DNA of 64,000 nucleotides from Paracoccus pantotrophus (lineage in GTDB: Bacteria > Pseudomonadota > Alphaproteobacteria > Rhodobacterales > Rhodobacteraceae): the NCBI RefSeq assembly GCF_008824185.1, contig NZ_CP044426.1:496001-560000 (forward strand), written 5' to 3'. The position numbers and the translations under genes were made by a program. Positions within the stretch are counted from its first letter, which is position 1; each line of letters begins with the position of its first letter. Below the pieces are notes generated by a model, which worked only from the letters and a program-made list of their open reading frames with translations, made no database searches and was not told where the DNA came from. Below, piece after piece: positions 27,454 to 35,908 of this stretch.

Positions 27454-28524
27454 ATGCGGGTTGTTCTGTGGCTGATGCTGGCGCTGCTGCCGGGGCTTGC
27501 GCTGGCGCAAGCGCCGCGCCCGGCCGAGGAGCCGCCGGCGGATTTCACATCGCGGCAATATATCGACAGCCGCGGCTGCGTCTTCCTGCGCGACGAGCTG
27601 GGCGGCTGGGCGGCGCGGCTGGCGCGCGACGGCACGCCGATCTGCGGCTATCCGCCGACGCTTTCCGCCCGCGGCGCCCAGGGCGAGCCGAAGCTGCGGG
27701 CGCTCGCCCCGGCGGCCGGACGCGGCCGGGCCGAACTGCTGGAAGAGGCGCTGTCGCAGCAGGTCATCACCAACCTGCGCCCCGGCGAACTGGCCAGCGA
27801 CCCCCGGCCGATGGAGCGCCTGCCGGACCTGGGCCCCGAGCCGCATCCTCCGGCCCCGGCCGATGCGCTGCGGGCGGCGCTGACGGCCGCGCCTGCGCTG
27901 CGCCAGGGCATGGGCGCCGCCCTGCATCCGAACCGCCGGCTGTGCGAGCTGCTGGGCTATGACGGCGGGCCGGGCGCGGCCGGGCTGGACGATCCGACGC
28001 AGGGCTATTGCGGGGGATTGCCGAAGTCCGAACTGTCGCGGCTCAGCTTCATGCGCCCGGTGGGCAGCGCGGCGGGGGCGGGGATGATTGCCCCGCCCGA
28101 CCGCGAAACCGCCGTGCCGCCGCCGCCCGCAGCGGTCCGGCCCGCGCCGCCCCCCGCCGCAAGGCCGGCGCCGGAAAAGCCGCTTCCCGCCGGGTCTGCA
28201 TCCGCATCCGCACCGACGGCCAAGGCATCCGCCCCGGCCCGCGGCAAGGCGCCGGCCGCTGCCCCCGCCGCGCCGTCATCGGCCGGGATGATCCCGGCCG
28301 GGGCGCGCTATGTCCAGGTCGGCACCTTTGCCGATCCGGGCAATGCCGAACGCGCGGCCGCGCGCATCGCGCAGATGGGTTATCCGCTGCTGCGCGGCAG
28401 GGACCAGGCCGGCGGGCGCGAGGTGCAATTCCTGGTCGCCGGCCCCTTCCCGGATCGCGAAAGCATCGTCCGGGCGCTCGACGCCATCCGCAAGGCGGGA
28501 TTCCGCGATGCCTTCCCGCGCTGA
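27454..28524 (+). CDS. Exported SPOR-domain protein
   Basis: 356 aa. N-terminal signal peptide MRVVLWLMLALLPGLALAQ; an unrecognised domain (about 30-200) with several cysteines (SRGCVFLRDELGGW, PICGYPP, NRRLCELLGY); a low-complexity Ala/Pro linker (about 205-275); and a C-terminal SPOR domain starting GARYVQVGTFADPGNAERAA. SPOR domains bind denuded glycan strands at the septum, so a periplasmic role in cell division or wall metabolism is likely. CGAGGATGGGG precedes the ATG. No terminator is obvious between upp and this gene; it may have its own promoter in the 69-bp gap. Confidence 0.88.
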   Translation: MRVVLWLMLALLPGLALAQAPRPAEEPPADFTSRQYIDSRGCVFLRDELGGWAARLARDGTPICGYPPTLSARGAQGEPKLRALAPAAGRGRAELLEEALSQQVITNLRPGELASDPRPMERLPDLGPEPHPPAPADALRAALTAAPALRQGMGAALHPNRRLCELLGYDGGPGAAGLDDPTQGYCGGLPKSELSRLSFMRPVGSAAGAGMIAPPDRETAVPPPPAAVRPAPPPAARPAPEKPLPAGSASASAPTAKASAPARGKAPAAAPAAPSSAGMIPAGARYVQVGTFADPGNAERAAARIAQMGYPLLRGRDQAGGREVQFLVAGPFPDRESIVRALDAIRKAGFRDAFPR

Positions 28525-28531
28525 CCGGCGG

Positions 28532-29551
28532 CTACTGGTCGCAGATCTCTTGCAGCGCGACCCATTCGCGGTCGGCAAGCACCGGGCGCGGCTCGGCCGT
28601 GCGAAAGGGATCTGCCTCGATCAGGCCCAGCACCGCCTCTCCGGTCGGATCCAGCGAGCGGGCATAGGGTTCGCTCGAGATGCCGGCGCGGGTGAAATAG
28701 GCCAGCAGCGGCTCGTCCTCGGGGCGGGGCGGCGGGCCGGCCAGCAGCTTCTCGCCATAGCCCGACAGCGATTTCTCCGGCAGCGTCCCGGCGGTCAGAA
28801 GGTGAAAGGTCGCGCGCGGCCCGGCATGGCGCAGCGCGGCCAGCAGCGGGTCGTCCCGGACCGCCGCCGCCTGCGCGGCCAGGATATGGCCGGCCGCGAC
28901 CTCGGGCGTGATCTCGCCCGCGATCAGGTCTTCGCCGATGACGGTGATCGGGCCGGGCAGGCGCAGGGCGCCGCGCAGGCTGGCCGGCACCACGACGATC
29001 TGCGCATCCGGGCCGATCAGCCGCATCGCCAGCTTCTGGCGCACCATGTCGCCGGCCGGGCGCGAACAGGGGCTGCCGGTGGTCTTGGCGATCTCGGCCA
29101 GCACCATGCGCCCGATCTCGGCCCGCTGCGCCGGGGGGGCGATGTCGGCGGCGTGGCGCACCAGCGCCGGCGGCACCCAGAACACGGCCAGCAACGCCAT
29201 GACCGCGGCCGCGCTCAGCATCAGCCCGCCGCGCAGCCGGCCGGGATGCGGCTTGCTGGCCTCGATCACCTGGTGCACCTTGGAAATGGCCGAGATCATC
29301 AGTTCGTCGTCGATCTCCAGCTCCTCGCCGGCGTCAAGGCCGCCCGGCGCATAGCGCGCCGGCAGCTTGCCGGGGTTGAGCCGGGTGACGGCGGGCAGCG
29401 ACCAATGCGCCAGCGGCACCTCGGAACGCGGATCGGTCAGCACCAGGGTCGCATCCCCGAAGGAAACGATGACGTCGCGCAGCTGCGATCTGGGCGATTC
29501 GCGCCAGATCCCTGCGGCTTCCAGCCGTTGATATTGATTCAGCGCCGTCAT
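28532..29551 (-). CDS. Single-pass membrane protein resembling an M48 peptidase without its active site
   Basis: 339 aa from ATG 29551; an upstream TTG is less likely, and a candidate promoter at 29585-29612 supports the choice. One hydrophobic segment (GGLMLSAAAVMALLAVFWVP, about residue 115-135) separates a cytoplasmic part from the rest. The segment RLPGPITVIGEDLI followed by ILAAQAAAVRDDP and HAGPRATFHLL has the spacing and flavour of M48 metalloproteases, whose corresponding block reads like VLAHEIGHVxHRDP; here the HExxH is AAQAA. If the relation holds, this is a pseudo-enzyme. Function is unknown and the family link is by eye only. Confidence 0.65.
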   Translation of the reverse strand: MTALNQYQRLEAAGIWRESPRSQLRDVIVSFGDATLVLTDPRSEVPLAHWSLPAVTRLNPGKLPARYAPGGLDAGEELEIDDELMISAISKVHQVIEASKPHPGRLRGGLMLSAAAVMALLAVFWVPPALVRHAADIAPPAQRAEIGRMVLAEIAKTTGSPCSRPAGDMVRQKLAMRLIGPDAQIVVVPASLRGALRLPGPITVIGEDLIAGEITPEVAAGHILAAQAAAVRDDPLLAALRHAGPRATFHLLTAGTLPEKSLSGYGEKLLAGPPPRPEDEPLLAYFTRAGISSEPYARSLDPTGEAVLGLIEADPFRTAEPRPVLADREWVALQEICDQ

Positions 29552-29882
29552 GTCCGCGCCATCGGCCCTTGCTGTCCTGTTTTGACCATAAGCCAAGCCG
29601 GGCGCCGGTCAACTCTGCCCGCTGTCACGATAATTTCCGCATCGGCGCCATGGTCTGCAAGGGGCGTCGCGCCGGAAAATCGCCTGCCCTGCGCAGGGAT
29701 CGCCCGCCCGGCGCCGCCTGACCTTTCTGGCCGGACCCCCGAAGCCCTTTCGGTCCCTGCCGCCGGGAAGGAAGGCGGCGCGGGCAAGGTGGAGGTTCGC
29801 GCCGAAATCCCGACGCCCCCTCTGCGCAAGGGGGCGCCAGCGGCTCCGGGGATGGAACGGGCGGGCCGGCGCCAAGACCAAG
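29552..29882. other. 331-bp gap between rpoH and the membrane-protein gene
   Basis: No gene is supported in this stretch. Reading on the minus strand, it first holds a possible rpoH terminator stem, CGCCCCCT/AGGGGGCG at 29814-29821 and 29829-29836 with a 7-base loop, lacking a T-run. It then runs through very GC-rich sequence, and ends with a candidate promoter: TTGACC (29607-29612), 16-base spacer, TATGGT (29585-29590), whose start point would lie about 27 bases before the ATG at 29551. Open frames here have no recognisable product. Confidence 0.5.
29585..29612 (-). promoter_or_regulatory. Candidate sigma-70 promoter for the 28532-29551 gene
   Basis: TTGACC (-35, 29607-29612) and TATGGT (-10, 29585-29590) on the minus strand with 16-base spacing. 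The -35 matches five of six consensus positions and the -10 four. Its placement 34 bases before the ATG fits a short leader and argues against the upstream TTG start. Confidence 0.45.
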
Positions 29883-30788
29883 TCAGGCGGTTTCGGGCAC
29901 GGTCATGCCTCGCTCGCGCGCCAGTTCGCGGATGCGGTTCTGCAGTTTCTCGAAGGCGCGGACCTCGATCTGGCGGATCCGTTCGCGCGAGACCTCGTAG
30001 CGCGTCGACAAATCCTCCAGCGTCATCGGGTCGTCGCGCAGCCGGCGCTCCATCAGGATGTCCTTCTCGCGGTCGTTCAGCACGTCCATGGCGGCGATCA
30101 GCATCTCGCGCCGCGCCGAAAGCTCGTCGGCTTCGGCAAAGGCCTGGGCCTGGTCGGCATCCTCGTCCTCCAGCCAGTCCTGCCATTGCGCGGTCGATTC
30201 CCCGTCGCCCGACCCGACCGTGGCGTTCAGCGAGGCATCGCCCCCCGAAAGCCGGCGGTTCATGTCGATGACCTCTTGCTCGGTCACGTTCAGGTCATGC
30301 GCGATCTGGGCGACGTTTTCGGGGCGCAGGTCGCCTTCCTCCAGCGCGCCCAGGCGCGACTTGGCCTTGCGCAGGTTGAAGAACAGCTTCTTCTGCGCCG
30401 AGGTGGTGCCCATCTTGACCAGGGACCAGGACCGCAGGATGTATTCCTGGATCGAGGCGCGGATCCACCACATCGCATAGGTGGCCAGGCGAAAGCCCTT
30501 TTCCGGGTCGAAGCGCTTGACTGCCTGCATCAGGCCCACATTCGCCTCGGAGATGACCTCGGCCTGCGGCAGGCCGTAGCCGCGATAGCCCATGGCGATC
30601 TTGGCGGCCAGCCGCAGGTGGCTCGTCACCAGCTTCTGCGCGGCCTCGGCGTCCTGGTGATCAACCCAGGCCTTGGCCAGCATGTATTCCTCTTCCGGCT
30701 CCAGCAGGGGGAACTTGCGGATCTCCTGCAAATAGCGGTTGAGGCCCTGTTCGGGGCTGGGTGCCGGAAGGTTGGTGTAGTTCGCCAT
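29883..30788 (-). CDS. rpoH: RNA polymerase heat-shock sigma factor RpoH
   Basis: 301 aa, sigma-70 family. The RpoH-specific box QKKLFFNLR is at residues 132-140. Region 2 (ISEANVGLMQAVKRFDPEKG, LATYAMWWIRASIQEYIL) and region 4.2 (TLEDLSTRYEVSRERIRQIE) are complete. It directs heat-shock transcription; in alphaproteobacteria several copies can exist, so whether this is RpoH1 or RpoH2 cannot be told here. It lies 66 bases downstream of rluD on the same strand. A small heat-shock gene at 38756-39166 has a matching promoter candidate. Confidence 0.96.
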   Translation of the reverse strand: MANYTNLPAPSPEQGLNRYLQEIRKFPLLEPEEEYMLAKAWVDHQDAEAAQKLVTSHLRLAAKIAMGYRGYGLPQAEVISEANVGLMQAVKRFDPEKGFRLATYAMWWIRASIQEYILRSWSLVKMGTTSAQKKLFFNLRKAKSRLGALEEGDLRPENVAQIAHDLNVTEQEVIDMNRRLSGGDASLNATVGSGDGESTAQWQDWLEDEDADQAQAFAEADELSARREMLIAAMDVLNDREKDILMERRLRDDPMTLEDLSTRYEVSRERIRQIEVRAFEKLQNRIRELARERGMTVPETA

Positions 30789-30854
30789 CTGAAAATTCCC
30801 TGTCCCGCGCTTGGGCGGGTAATTGTGAACGCTGTCGGCGCGGTCCGGGTTCCG

Positions 30855-31880
30855 TCAGCCCGGCGCGCGGCGCAAGGTCGCCAGCAAGCCGGCCATGTCG
30901 GGCGGCAGCGAGCTGGCAAAGGTCAGCGCCTGGCCGCTGACCGGATGTTCGAAGCCCAGCTCGGCCGCGTGCAGCGCCTGGCGGGGAAAGGCGGCGACGG
31001 CCGCGGCACCCTCCGGCCCCAGCGCCCGGACCGAGGCCCGCCTGTTGCCACCATAGACCGGGTCGCCGACCAGGCCCAATCCCGCATGGGCCATATGCAC
31101 GCGGATTTGATGCGTGCGCCCGGTCTCCAGCCGGCATTCGACCAGCATGGCGGCGGGAGGGGCGCCGAAGGTCTCGATCACGCGGGCGCGGGTCACGGCA
31201 TGGCGGCCGTTCTGGAAGCTGACGGCCTGGCGCTGCCGGTCGCCGGGATGGCGGCCGATCAGCGTGGCGATGCGCAGCACGCCGCCCGGCTCGAACCCCA
31301 CGCCCGGCAGGCCGCGCAGCCGCGCATCGGCCGGGTCGATCATGCCATGCGCGACGGCCAGGTAGCGCCGCCGCGCCGTGTGATCGGCGAATTGCCGCGC
31401 CAGGCCCTGATGCGCGCGGTCGGTCTTGGCCACCACCAAAAGGCCCGAGGTTTCCTTGTCGATGCGATGCACGATGCCGGGCCGCGCCGCGCCGCCGATG
31501 CCCGACAGGCTGCCCGCGCAATGCGCCAGCAGCGCATTGACCAGCGTCCCCGAGGGGGCGCCGGGCGCGGGATGGACCACCATGCCGGCGGGCTTGTCCA
31601 CCACGATCAGGTCGGTATCCTCATAGGCGATGGTCAGCGGGATCGGCTCGGGCTGCGCGTCCAGGGGCTCGGGCGCGCCGATCTCGACCAGGTAGACGCC
31701 GGTTTCCGCCCGTGCCTTGCCGTCCGTGACCGGGCCCGAGGGGCCCCGGACCGCACCCTCGGCGATCAGCCGCGCCAGGCGCGAGCGCGACAGCGCCGCC
31801 TGCTCTGGCGCGGCAAGGGCAAGCGCCTTATCAAGGCGCTCGGACAGTCCTTCGGGGATGGTGATGAGGATTTCGGCCAT
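30855..31880 (-). CDS. rluD: RluA/RluD-family pseudouridine synthase
   Basis: 341 aa: an N-terminal S4 RNA-binding domain (about residue 1-70, SERLDKALALAAPEQAALSR) and the catalytic domain with the Asp-bearing motif GIVHRIDKETSGLLVVAKT, then GRTHQIRVHMAHAGLGLVGD. It probably makes the pseudouridines of 23S rRNA helix 69 (positions 1911, 1915 and 1917 in E. coli); RluC or RluA specificity cannot be excluded. The ATG at 31880 overlaps, on the other strand, the ATG of the divergent gene at 31879. Confidence 0.92.
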   Translation of the reverse strand: MAEILITIPEGLSERLDKALALAAPEQAALSRSRLARLIAEGAVRGPSGPVTDGKARAETGVYLVEIGAPEPLDAQPEPIPLTIAYEDTDLIVVDKPAGMVVHPAPGAPSGTLVNALLAHCAGSLSGIGGAARPGIVHRIDKETSGLLVVAKTDRAHQGLARQFADHTARRRYLAVAHGMIDPADARLRGLPGVGFEPGGVLRIATLIGRHPGDRQRQAVSFQNGRHAVTRARVIETFGAPPAAMLVECRLETGRTHQIRVHMAHAGLGLVGDPVYGGNRRASVRALGPEGAAAVAAFPRQALHAAELGFEHPVSGQALTFASSLPPDMAGLLATLRRAPG

Positions 31881-32184
31881 GGCACGGGATGATAGGCTGG
31901 ATGCGGGGCCAGAGGAAGCGTTGCCGATGCTGCGCTGGCTGCGCATCCTGGTGACGGCCCTGGCGGCGGTGATGGGCATCGGCATGCTGGTGATCGCGGC
32001 GCTTTTGTGGCTGCGCCTGTCGCAGCCGCCGCTGCCCGAACTGCCCGAGCAGGTCGCCCTGCCCGAGGGCGCGGTGCCCGCCGCCGTCACCTTCGCCCGC
32101 GACTGGCTGGTGGTGGTGACCGAGGCGGGCGAGGTGCTGCTTTATGATCGTCAGGGCCGGCTGCGCGAGCGGGTTCAGCCCTGA
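31879..32184 (+). CDS. Small membrane protein, DUF6476-like
   Basis: 101 aa from ATG 31879, or 85 aa if the second ATG at 31927 is used. It has a short polar N-terminus, one membrane helix (LRILVTALAAVMGIGMLVIA) and a small extracytoplasmic domain with RDWLVVVTEAGEVLLYDRQG. The pattern matches my memory of the DUF6476 family; that label is tentative. The first start codon lies within the sequence CCATGG shared with the divergent rluD start. It converges with, and overlaps by ten bases, the ubiK-like gene. Confidence 0.75.
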   Translation: MARDDRLDAGPEEALPMLRWLRILVTALAAVMGIGMLVIAALLWLRLSQPPLPELPEQVALPEGAVPAAVTFARDWLVVVTEAGEVLLYDRQGRLRERVQP

Positions 32185-32468
32185 GCGTCGCCGGTGCCGA
32201 GCGGGCCGGTCGCATTGACCGAGGCCACGCCCTTGCCCTCCAGCGCGTCCAGGCGGGCGCGCAGCTCGGCGTTTTCGGACCGGGCCTTGATCGCCATCTC
32301 GCGCACCGCCTCGAACTCCTCGCGGGTGACGAAATCGCGCTCGGCCAGCCAGCGGTCGATCCAGCCGTTGAAGGCGGTCTGCGCCTCGTCCTTGGCGCCC
32401 TGGGCCACGCCCATGGCATTGGTCATCAATTTCGAGAGATCGTCGAGAAAGCGGTTGTTCGCGGTCAT
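32175..32468 (-). CDS. ubiK: Accessory factor UbiK family protein (BMFP/DUF526)
   Basis: 97 aa, helical: MTANNRFLDDLSKLMTNAMG, then WLAERDFVTREEFEAVREMA and a C-terminal coiled coil KARSENAELRARLDALEGKG. The layout, an amphipathic region followed by a trimeric coiled coil, is that of UbiK/YqiC, which binds lipid and helps the Ubi complex in ubiquinone synthesis. Ubiquinone is the electron acceptor of the complex I encoded earlier. Family call is firm; the role in this organism is inference. Confidence 0.85.
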   Translation of the reverse strand: MTANNRFLDDLSKLMTNAMGVAQGAKDEAQTAFNGWIDRWLAERDFVTREEFEAVREMAIKARSENAELRARLDALEGKGVASVNATGPLGTGDAQG

Positions 32469-32594
32469 GGCGGGCCTTTCGGTTCAGCGAGACCCCCTAT
32501 ATGGCCCTGCGGGCGCGGCTGTTCAATTGCCTGACAGCGCCGGTTGACACCCGGCTGCCCCCGCGTAGCCTGCCCGCGCCGAAACGAGGAGCCC

Positions 32595-33485
32595 ATGATC
32601 CCCTTTCCCGACATCTCGCCCGAGATCTTCACCATCCATGTTTTCGGCATGGCCTTTTCGCTGCGCTGGTATGCGCTGGCCTATCTGGCCGGGCTGCTGA
32701 TCGGCTGGCGCATCATCGTGGCGCTGATGCGGCGGCCGCGGCTTTGGGGCGACGCGGCGCCCATGCGGCCCGAGCGGGTCGAGGAATTGCTGACCTGGGT
32801 GATCGTCGGCGTGGTGCTGGGTGGGCGGCTGGGCTTCGTGCTGTTCTACGAGCCGGCCTATTACCTGGCCAATCCGGGGCAGATCCCGGTGATCTGGCAG
32901 GGCGGCATGTCCTTTCACGGCGGTTTCCTGGGCGTGGTCTTGGCCTCCTGGTGGTATTGCCGGCGCCACGGCATCCCGGCGCTGCGGCTGGCCGATGCGT
33001 TGTCGATGGCGACGCCCATCGGGCTCGGCCTCGGCCGGGTGGCGAATTTCATCAATGCCGAGCTGTGGGGCCGGCCGACCGATATGCCCTGGGGCGTGAT
33101 CTTCCCGGGCGAGGCGGCGCAGAACTGTCCCGGCATCGCCGGCCCCTGCGCCCGCCACCCGAGCCAGCTCTACGAGGCGGGGCTGGAGGGCGTGCTGCTG
33201 GCCGCGGCGCTGTTCCTGCTGGTTCGCATGGGCGGGCTGCGCCGGCCAGGGCAGGCGCTGGGGCTGTTCCTGATCGGCTATGGCCTGTCGCGTTTCGTCG
33301 TCGAGTTCTTCCGCCAGGCCGATGCGCAATTCATCACCCCCGACAATCCGCTGGGCCATGTGCTGGGCGGGCCGCTCTGGGGCGTGACCATGGGCCAGCT
33401 TCTGTCGCTGCCCATGGTGCTGGTCGGGCTGGCCTTCCTGATTCGCGCGCGCATGCGGCCGGCCCTGCCGCAGACGGACGCATGA
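32595..33485 (+). CDS. lgt: Prolipoprotein diacylglyceryl transferase
   Basis: 296 aa, about seven membrane helices. It transfers diacylglycerol from phosphatidylglycerol to the lipobox cysteine. Signature GRVANFINAELWGRPTDMPW with the essential Arg, HGGFLG with its conserved histidine, and HPSQLYEAGLEG. ATG 32595 has GAGGAG upstream. It would process the several lipoproteins seen in this window. The stop overlaps the following methyltransferase start (ATGA). Confidence 0.97.
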   Translation: MIPFPDISPEIFTIHVFGMAFSLRWYALAYLAGLLIGWRIIVALMRRPRLWGDAAPMRPERVEELLTWVIVGVVLGGRLGFVLFYEPAYYLANPGQIPVIWQGGMSFHGGFLGVVLASWWYCRRHGIPALRLADALSMATPIGLGLGRVANFINAELWGRPTDMPWGVIFPGEAAQNCPGIAGPCARHPSQLYEAGLEGVLLAAALFLLVRMGGLRRPGQALGLFLIGYGLSRFVVEFFRQADAQFITPDNPLGHVLGGPLWGVTMGQLLSLPMVLVGLAFLIRARMRPALPQTDA

Positions 33486-34546
33486 CGCCGCTGGCCCGCC
33501 TGATCGCGGCGCGCATCCGGCTGTCGGGGCCGATGGGCCTGGACGAATACATGCGGCTTTGCCTGCTGCATCCCGAGCATGGCTATTACGCCACCCGCGA
33601 CCCGTTCGGCGCGGGCGGCGATTTCACCACCGCGCCCGAGATCAGCCAGATCTTCGGCGAGATGGTCGGCCTGGCGCTGGCGCAGGCCTGGCTGGACCAG
33701 GGCGCGCCCAGCCCCTTTACCCTGGCCGAGATCGGACCGGGGCGCGGCACGCTGATGGCCGACATCCTGCGCGCCATCCGCATCGTGCCCGGCATGGCCG
33801 AGGCGGCGCGGGTGGCGCTGGTCGAGGCCTCGCCGCATCTGCGCCGGATCCAGCGCGACCGGCTGGGCGCGGTCGCGCATCTGGACGACGTGTCGCAACT
33901 GCCGCAGGCGCCGCTGTTCCTGGTCGCCAACGAGTTCTTCGACGCCCTGCCGATCCGGCAGTTCCGGCGCGGCGCCCGAGGCTGGGCCGAGCGGGTCGTG
34001 GCGCTGGACGGGCAGGGCGGGCTGGAGATGGGGCTGGTCCCGGCCTCCGATGCCGCGCTGCCCCCGGCGCCACAGGGGGTGATCCGCGAAACCTGCCCCG
34101 AGGCGTTGCCGATCGTCGCGCAGCTCGCCGCGCGGATCGCGGCGCATGGCGGCTGCGCCATCCTCATCGACTATGGCGGCTGGGACGGGCAGGGCGATAC
34201 CTTCCAGGCCCTGCGCCGCCACCGGCCCGAGGATCCGCTGGCCAATCCGGGCCAGGCCGACCTGACCGCGCATGTCGATTTCGCGCCCCTGGCCGCGGCG
34301 GCGCGGGCGGCGGGGGCGCGCGTCTCGCGCATGGTCGCGCAGGGCGACTGGCTGAAGCGGCTGGGGATCGAGGCGCGGGCGCGGCGACTGGAACGCGCGG
34401 GCGACGGGGGGGCGATGGCCGCGCTTCATCGCTTGACCGCACCCGATGAAATGGGACAGTTGTTCAAGGTGCTGGCCTTCTGGGCTCGCCATGCGCCCGT
34501 CCCCGCCGGATTCGAGCCCCTGGACGACGATGCAGACGACGCTTGA
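33482..34546 (+). CDS. SAM-dependent methyltransferase, MidA/NDUFAF7 family
   Basis: 354 aa. Recognisable blocks: PEHGYYATRDPFGAGGDFTT, EISQIFGEMVGLALAQAWL, the SAM site LAEIGPGRGTLMADILRAI, FLVANEFFDALPIRQF and GCAILIDYGGWDGQGDTFQA. The mitochondrial member NDUFAF7 methylates an arginine of the complex I 49-kDa subunit (counterpart of NuoD) and is needed for assembly. The same role for this protein is inference, but interesting given the nuo operon 20 kb away. Start overlaps the lgt stop; the end overlaps pgeF by 17 bases. Confidence 0.9.
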   Translation: MTPLARLIAARIRLSGPMGLDEYMRLCLLHPEHGYYATRDPFGAGGDFTTAPEISQIFGEMVGLALAQAWLDQGAPSPFTLAEIGPGRGTLMADILRAIRIVPGMAEAARVALVEASPHLRRIQRDRLGAVAHLDDVSQLPQAPLFLVANEFFDALPIRQFRRGARGWAERVVALDGQGGLEMGLVPASDAALPPAPQGVIRETCPEALPIVAQLAARIAAHGGCAILIDYGGWDGQGDTFQALRRHRPEDPLANPGQADLTAHVDFAPLAAAARAAGARVSRMVAQGDWLKRLGIEARARRLERAGDGGAMAALHRLTAPDEMGQLFKVLAFWARHAPVPAGFEPLDDDADDA

Positions 34547-35294
34547 GATCCTGACCCATCCGCTGCTCGCCTCGGTGCGGCATGGCTTCTTCACCCGCCG
34601 CGGCGGCGCCTCCTCGGGGCTGTTCTCGGGGCTGAACTGCGGCTACGGCTCCAGCGACCAGGCCGAGATCGTCAGCATCAACCGCACCCGCGTCGCCGAG
34701 GCGATGGGCGTGCCGCCCGCCGGCCTCGCCACCGTGCACCAGGTGCATTCCCCCGACATCGCGGTGCTGCGCGCGGGCGACGATCCCGCCGGTCTTGCGG
34801 GGATTCGCGCCGACGGCATCGTCACCGACCGGCCCGGCGTGGCGCTGGCGGTGCTGACCGCCGATTGCCAGCCGATCCTGCTGGCCGATCCCGAGGCCGG
34901 GGTGATCGGCGCCGTCCATGCCGGCTGGCGCGGCGCGCTGTCCGGCGTGATCGAGGCGGCGGTGGGCGCGATGAACGACCTGGGTGCCAGCCGCATCCGC
35001 GCGGCGATCGGCCCCACGATCAGCCAGCGCGCCTATGAGGTCGGCGAGGATTTCATGGACGAATTCCTGGCCGAGGATCCGGATTACCACCGTTTCTTCG
35101 CCGGCGGGCCGAACGGGCGGCCGATGTTCGACCTGCCCTCCTTTGGCCTGATGCGGCTGCGCGAGGCCGGGGTTGAGGCGGAATGGACCGGGCATTGCAC
35201 CTATTCCGATCCGGAGCGGTTCTTCTCCTATCGCCGCAGCACGCATCAGAACCAGGCCGATTACGGCCGGCTGATCTCGGCGATTGCGTTGTAG
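34530..35294 (+). CDS. pgeF: Peptidoglycan editing factor PgeF (DUF152/multicopper-oxidase-like)
   Basis: 254 aa. Typical motifs: RHGFFTRRGGASSGLFSGLN, TVHQVHSPD, VLTADCQPILLADPEAGVIG, VHAGWRGALSGVIEA and GHCTYSDPERFFSYRR, giving the zinc site of His and Cys residues. In E. coli PgeF removes wrongly incorporated amino acids from muropeptide precursors; other members act on adenosine, so substrate is not certain. ATG 34530 lies within the end of the upstream gene. Confidence 0.92.
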   Translation: MQTTLEILTHPLLASVRHGFFTRRGGASSGLFSGLNCGYGSSDQAEIVSINRTRVAEAMGVPPAGLATVHQVHSPDIAVLRAGDDPAGLAGIRADGIVTDRPGVALAVLTADCQPILLADPEAGVIGAVHAGWRGALSGVIEAAVGAMNDLGASRIRAAIGPTISQRAYEVGEDFMDEFLAEDPDYHRFFAGGPNGRPMFDLPSFGLMRLREAGVEAEWTGHCTYSDPERFFSYRRSTHQNQADYGRLISAIAL

Positions 35295-35390
35295 GTCGGG
35301 GGGATGGCGCGCGGGCTACGGCATTCGATGCCGGGGCGGGTGGCCGCGGGATGTCTGGCCGGTTTCCGCGATGCGGGACGAAGCTGTCAG

Positions 35391-35816
35391 TCACCCAGAT
35401 ATTGCGATGAAGATACCGCGTTGCGGATCGAAAACGGCGACATTCCCGCTGTGGTCAGACGAGATCATTGGCTGTACGGCTTTGGTATAGTGCCAGGGGT
35501 CAGGCGAACCACTCGCTTTGCGGATTTCCGCATCCCAACATTCGCCAGCATTGTTTAGGGCTCGCAGTTCAACCGCTGTTTCGTTCACCCGATCAGACAA
35601 TGGAGTCACGCTCCATGGCTCGAAGCCGTTAGCCAATTCGGGTGGTTTTATGCTGGGCGAGGCACGATAGATGGCAACCACGCATACAAAAGACTGCGCT
35701 TCGCTGGCCAAGAGAGACAAAGGTTTCGCGTTTCCTTTGGCCACAAATCGGTAAGCAATGTCCTCCTCTACGCACCCAGACAACACGGCGAGCGCGATAA
35801 GTGACAGGAGCTTCAA
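35391..35816 (-). CDS. AT-richer lipoprotein of unknown function
   Basis: 141 aa from TTG 35816, chosen because GGAGG (35822-35826) lies 5 bases upstream and the product then reads MKLLSLIALAVLSGC, a perfect lipoprotein signal. A TTG four codons earlier would break it. The mature part has four cysteines or so and no recognised domain. Base use is unlike the neighbours: 60-base blocks in it count 50-58% GC, and the codons include many ending in A or T. This points to acquisition by transfer. It stands alone between pgeF and the lrp gene. Confidence 0.7.
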   Translation of the reverse strand: MKLLSLIALAVLSGCVEEDIAYRFVAKGNAKPLSLLASEAQSFVCVVAIYRASPSIKPPELANGFEPWSVTPLSDRVNETAVELRALNNAGECWDAEIRKASGSPDPWHYTKAVQPMISSDHSGNVAVFDPQRGIFIAISG

Positions 35817-35908
35817 GTGGGCCTCCAAGACATAGCCGCTGTCGGCAGAGTATGCGTATCATGACCGTCGGCTAAGAACTCAAAAGCTCTCGCCGTCACC
35901 GCATCCCC

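Noticed and set aside
29814..29836. Stem CGCCCCCT/AGGGGGCG as a firm rpoH terminator
   Set aside because: The stem is perfect but no T-run follows on the minus strand, so it is only mentioned within the gap description.
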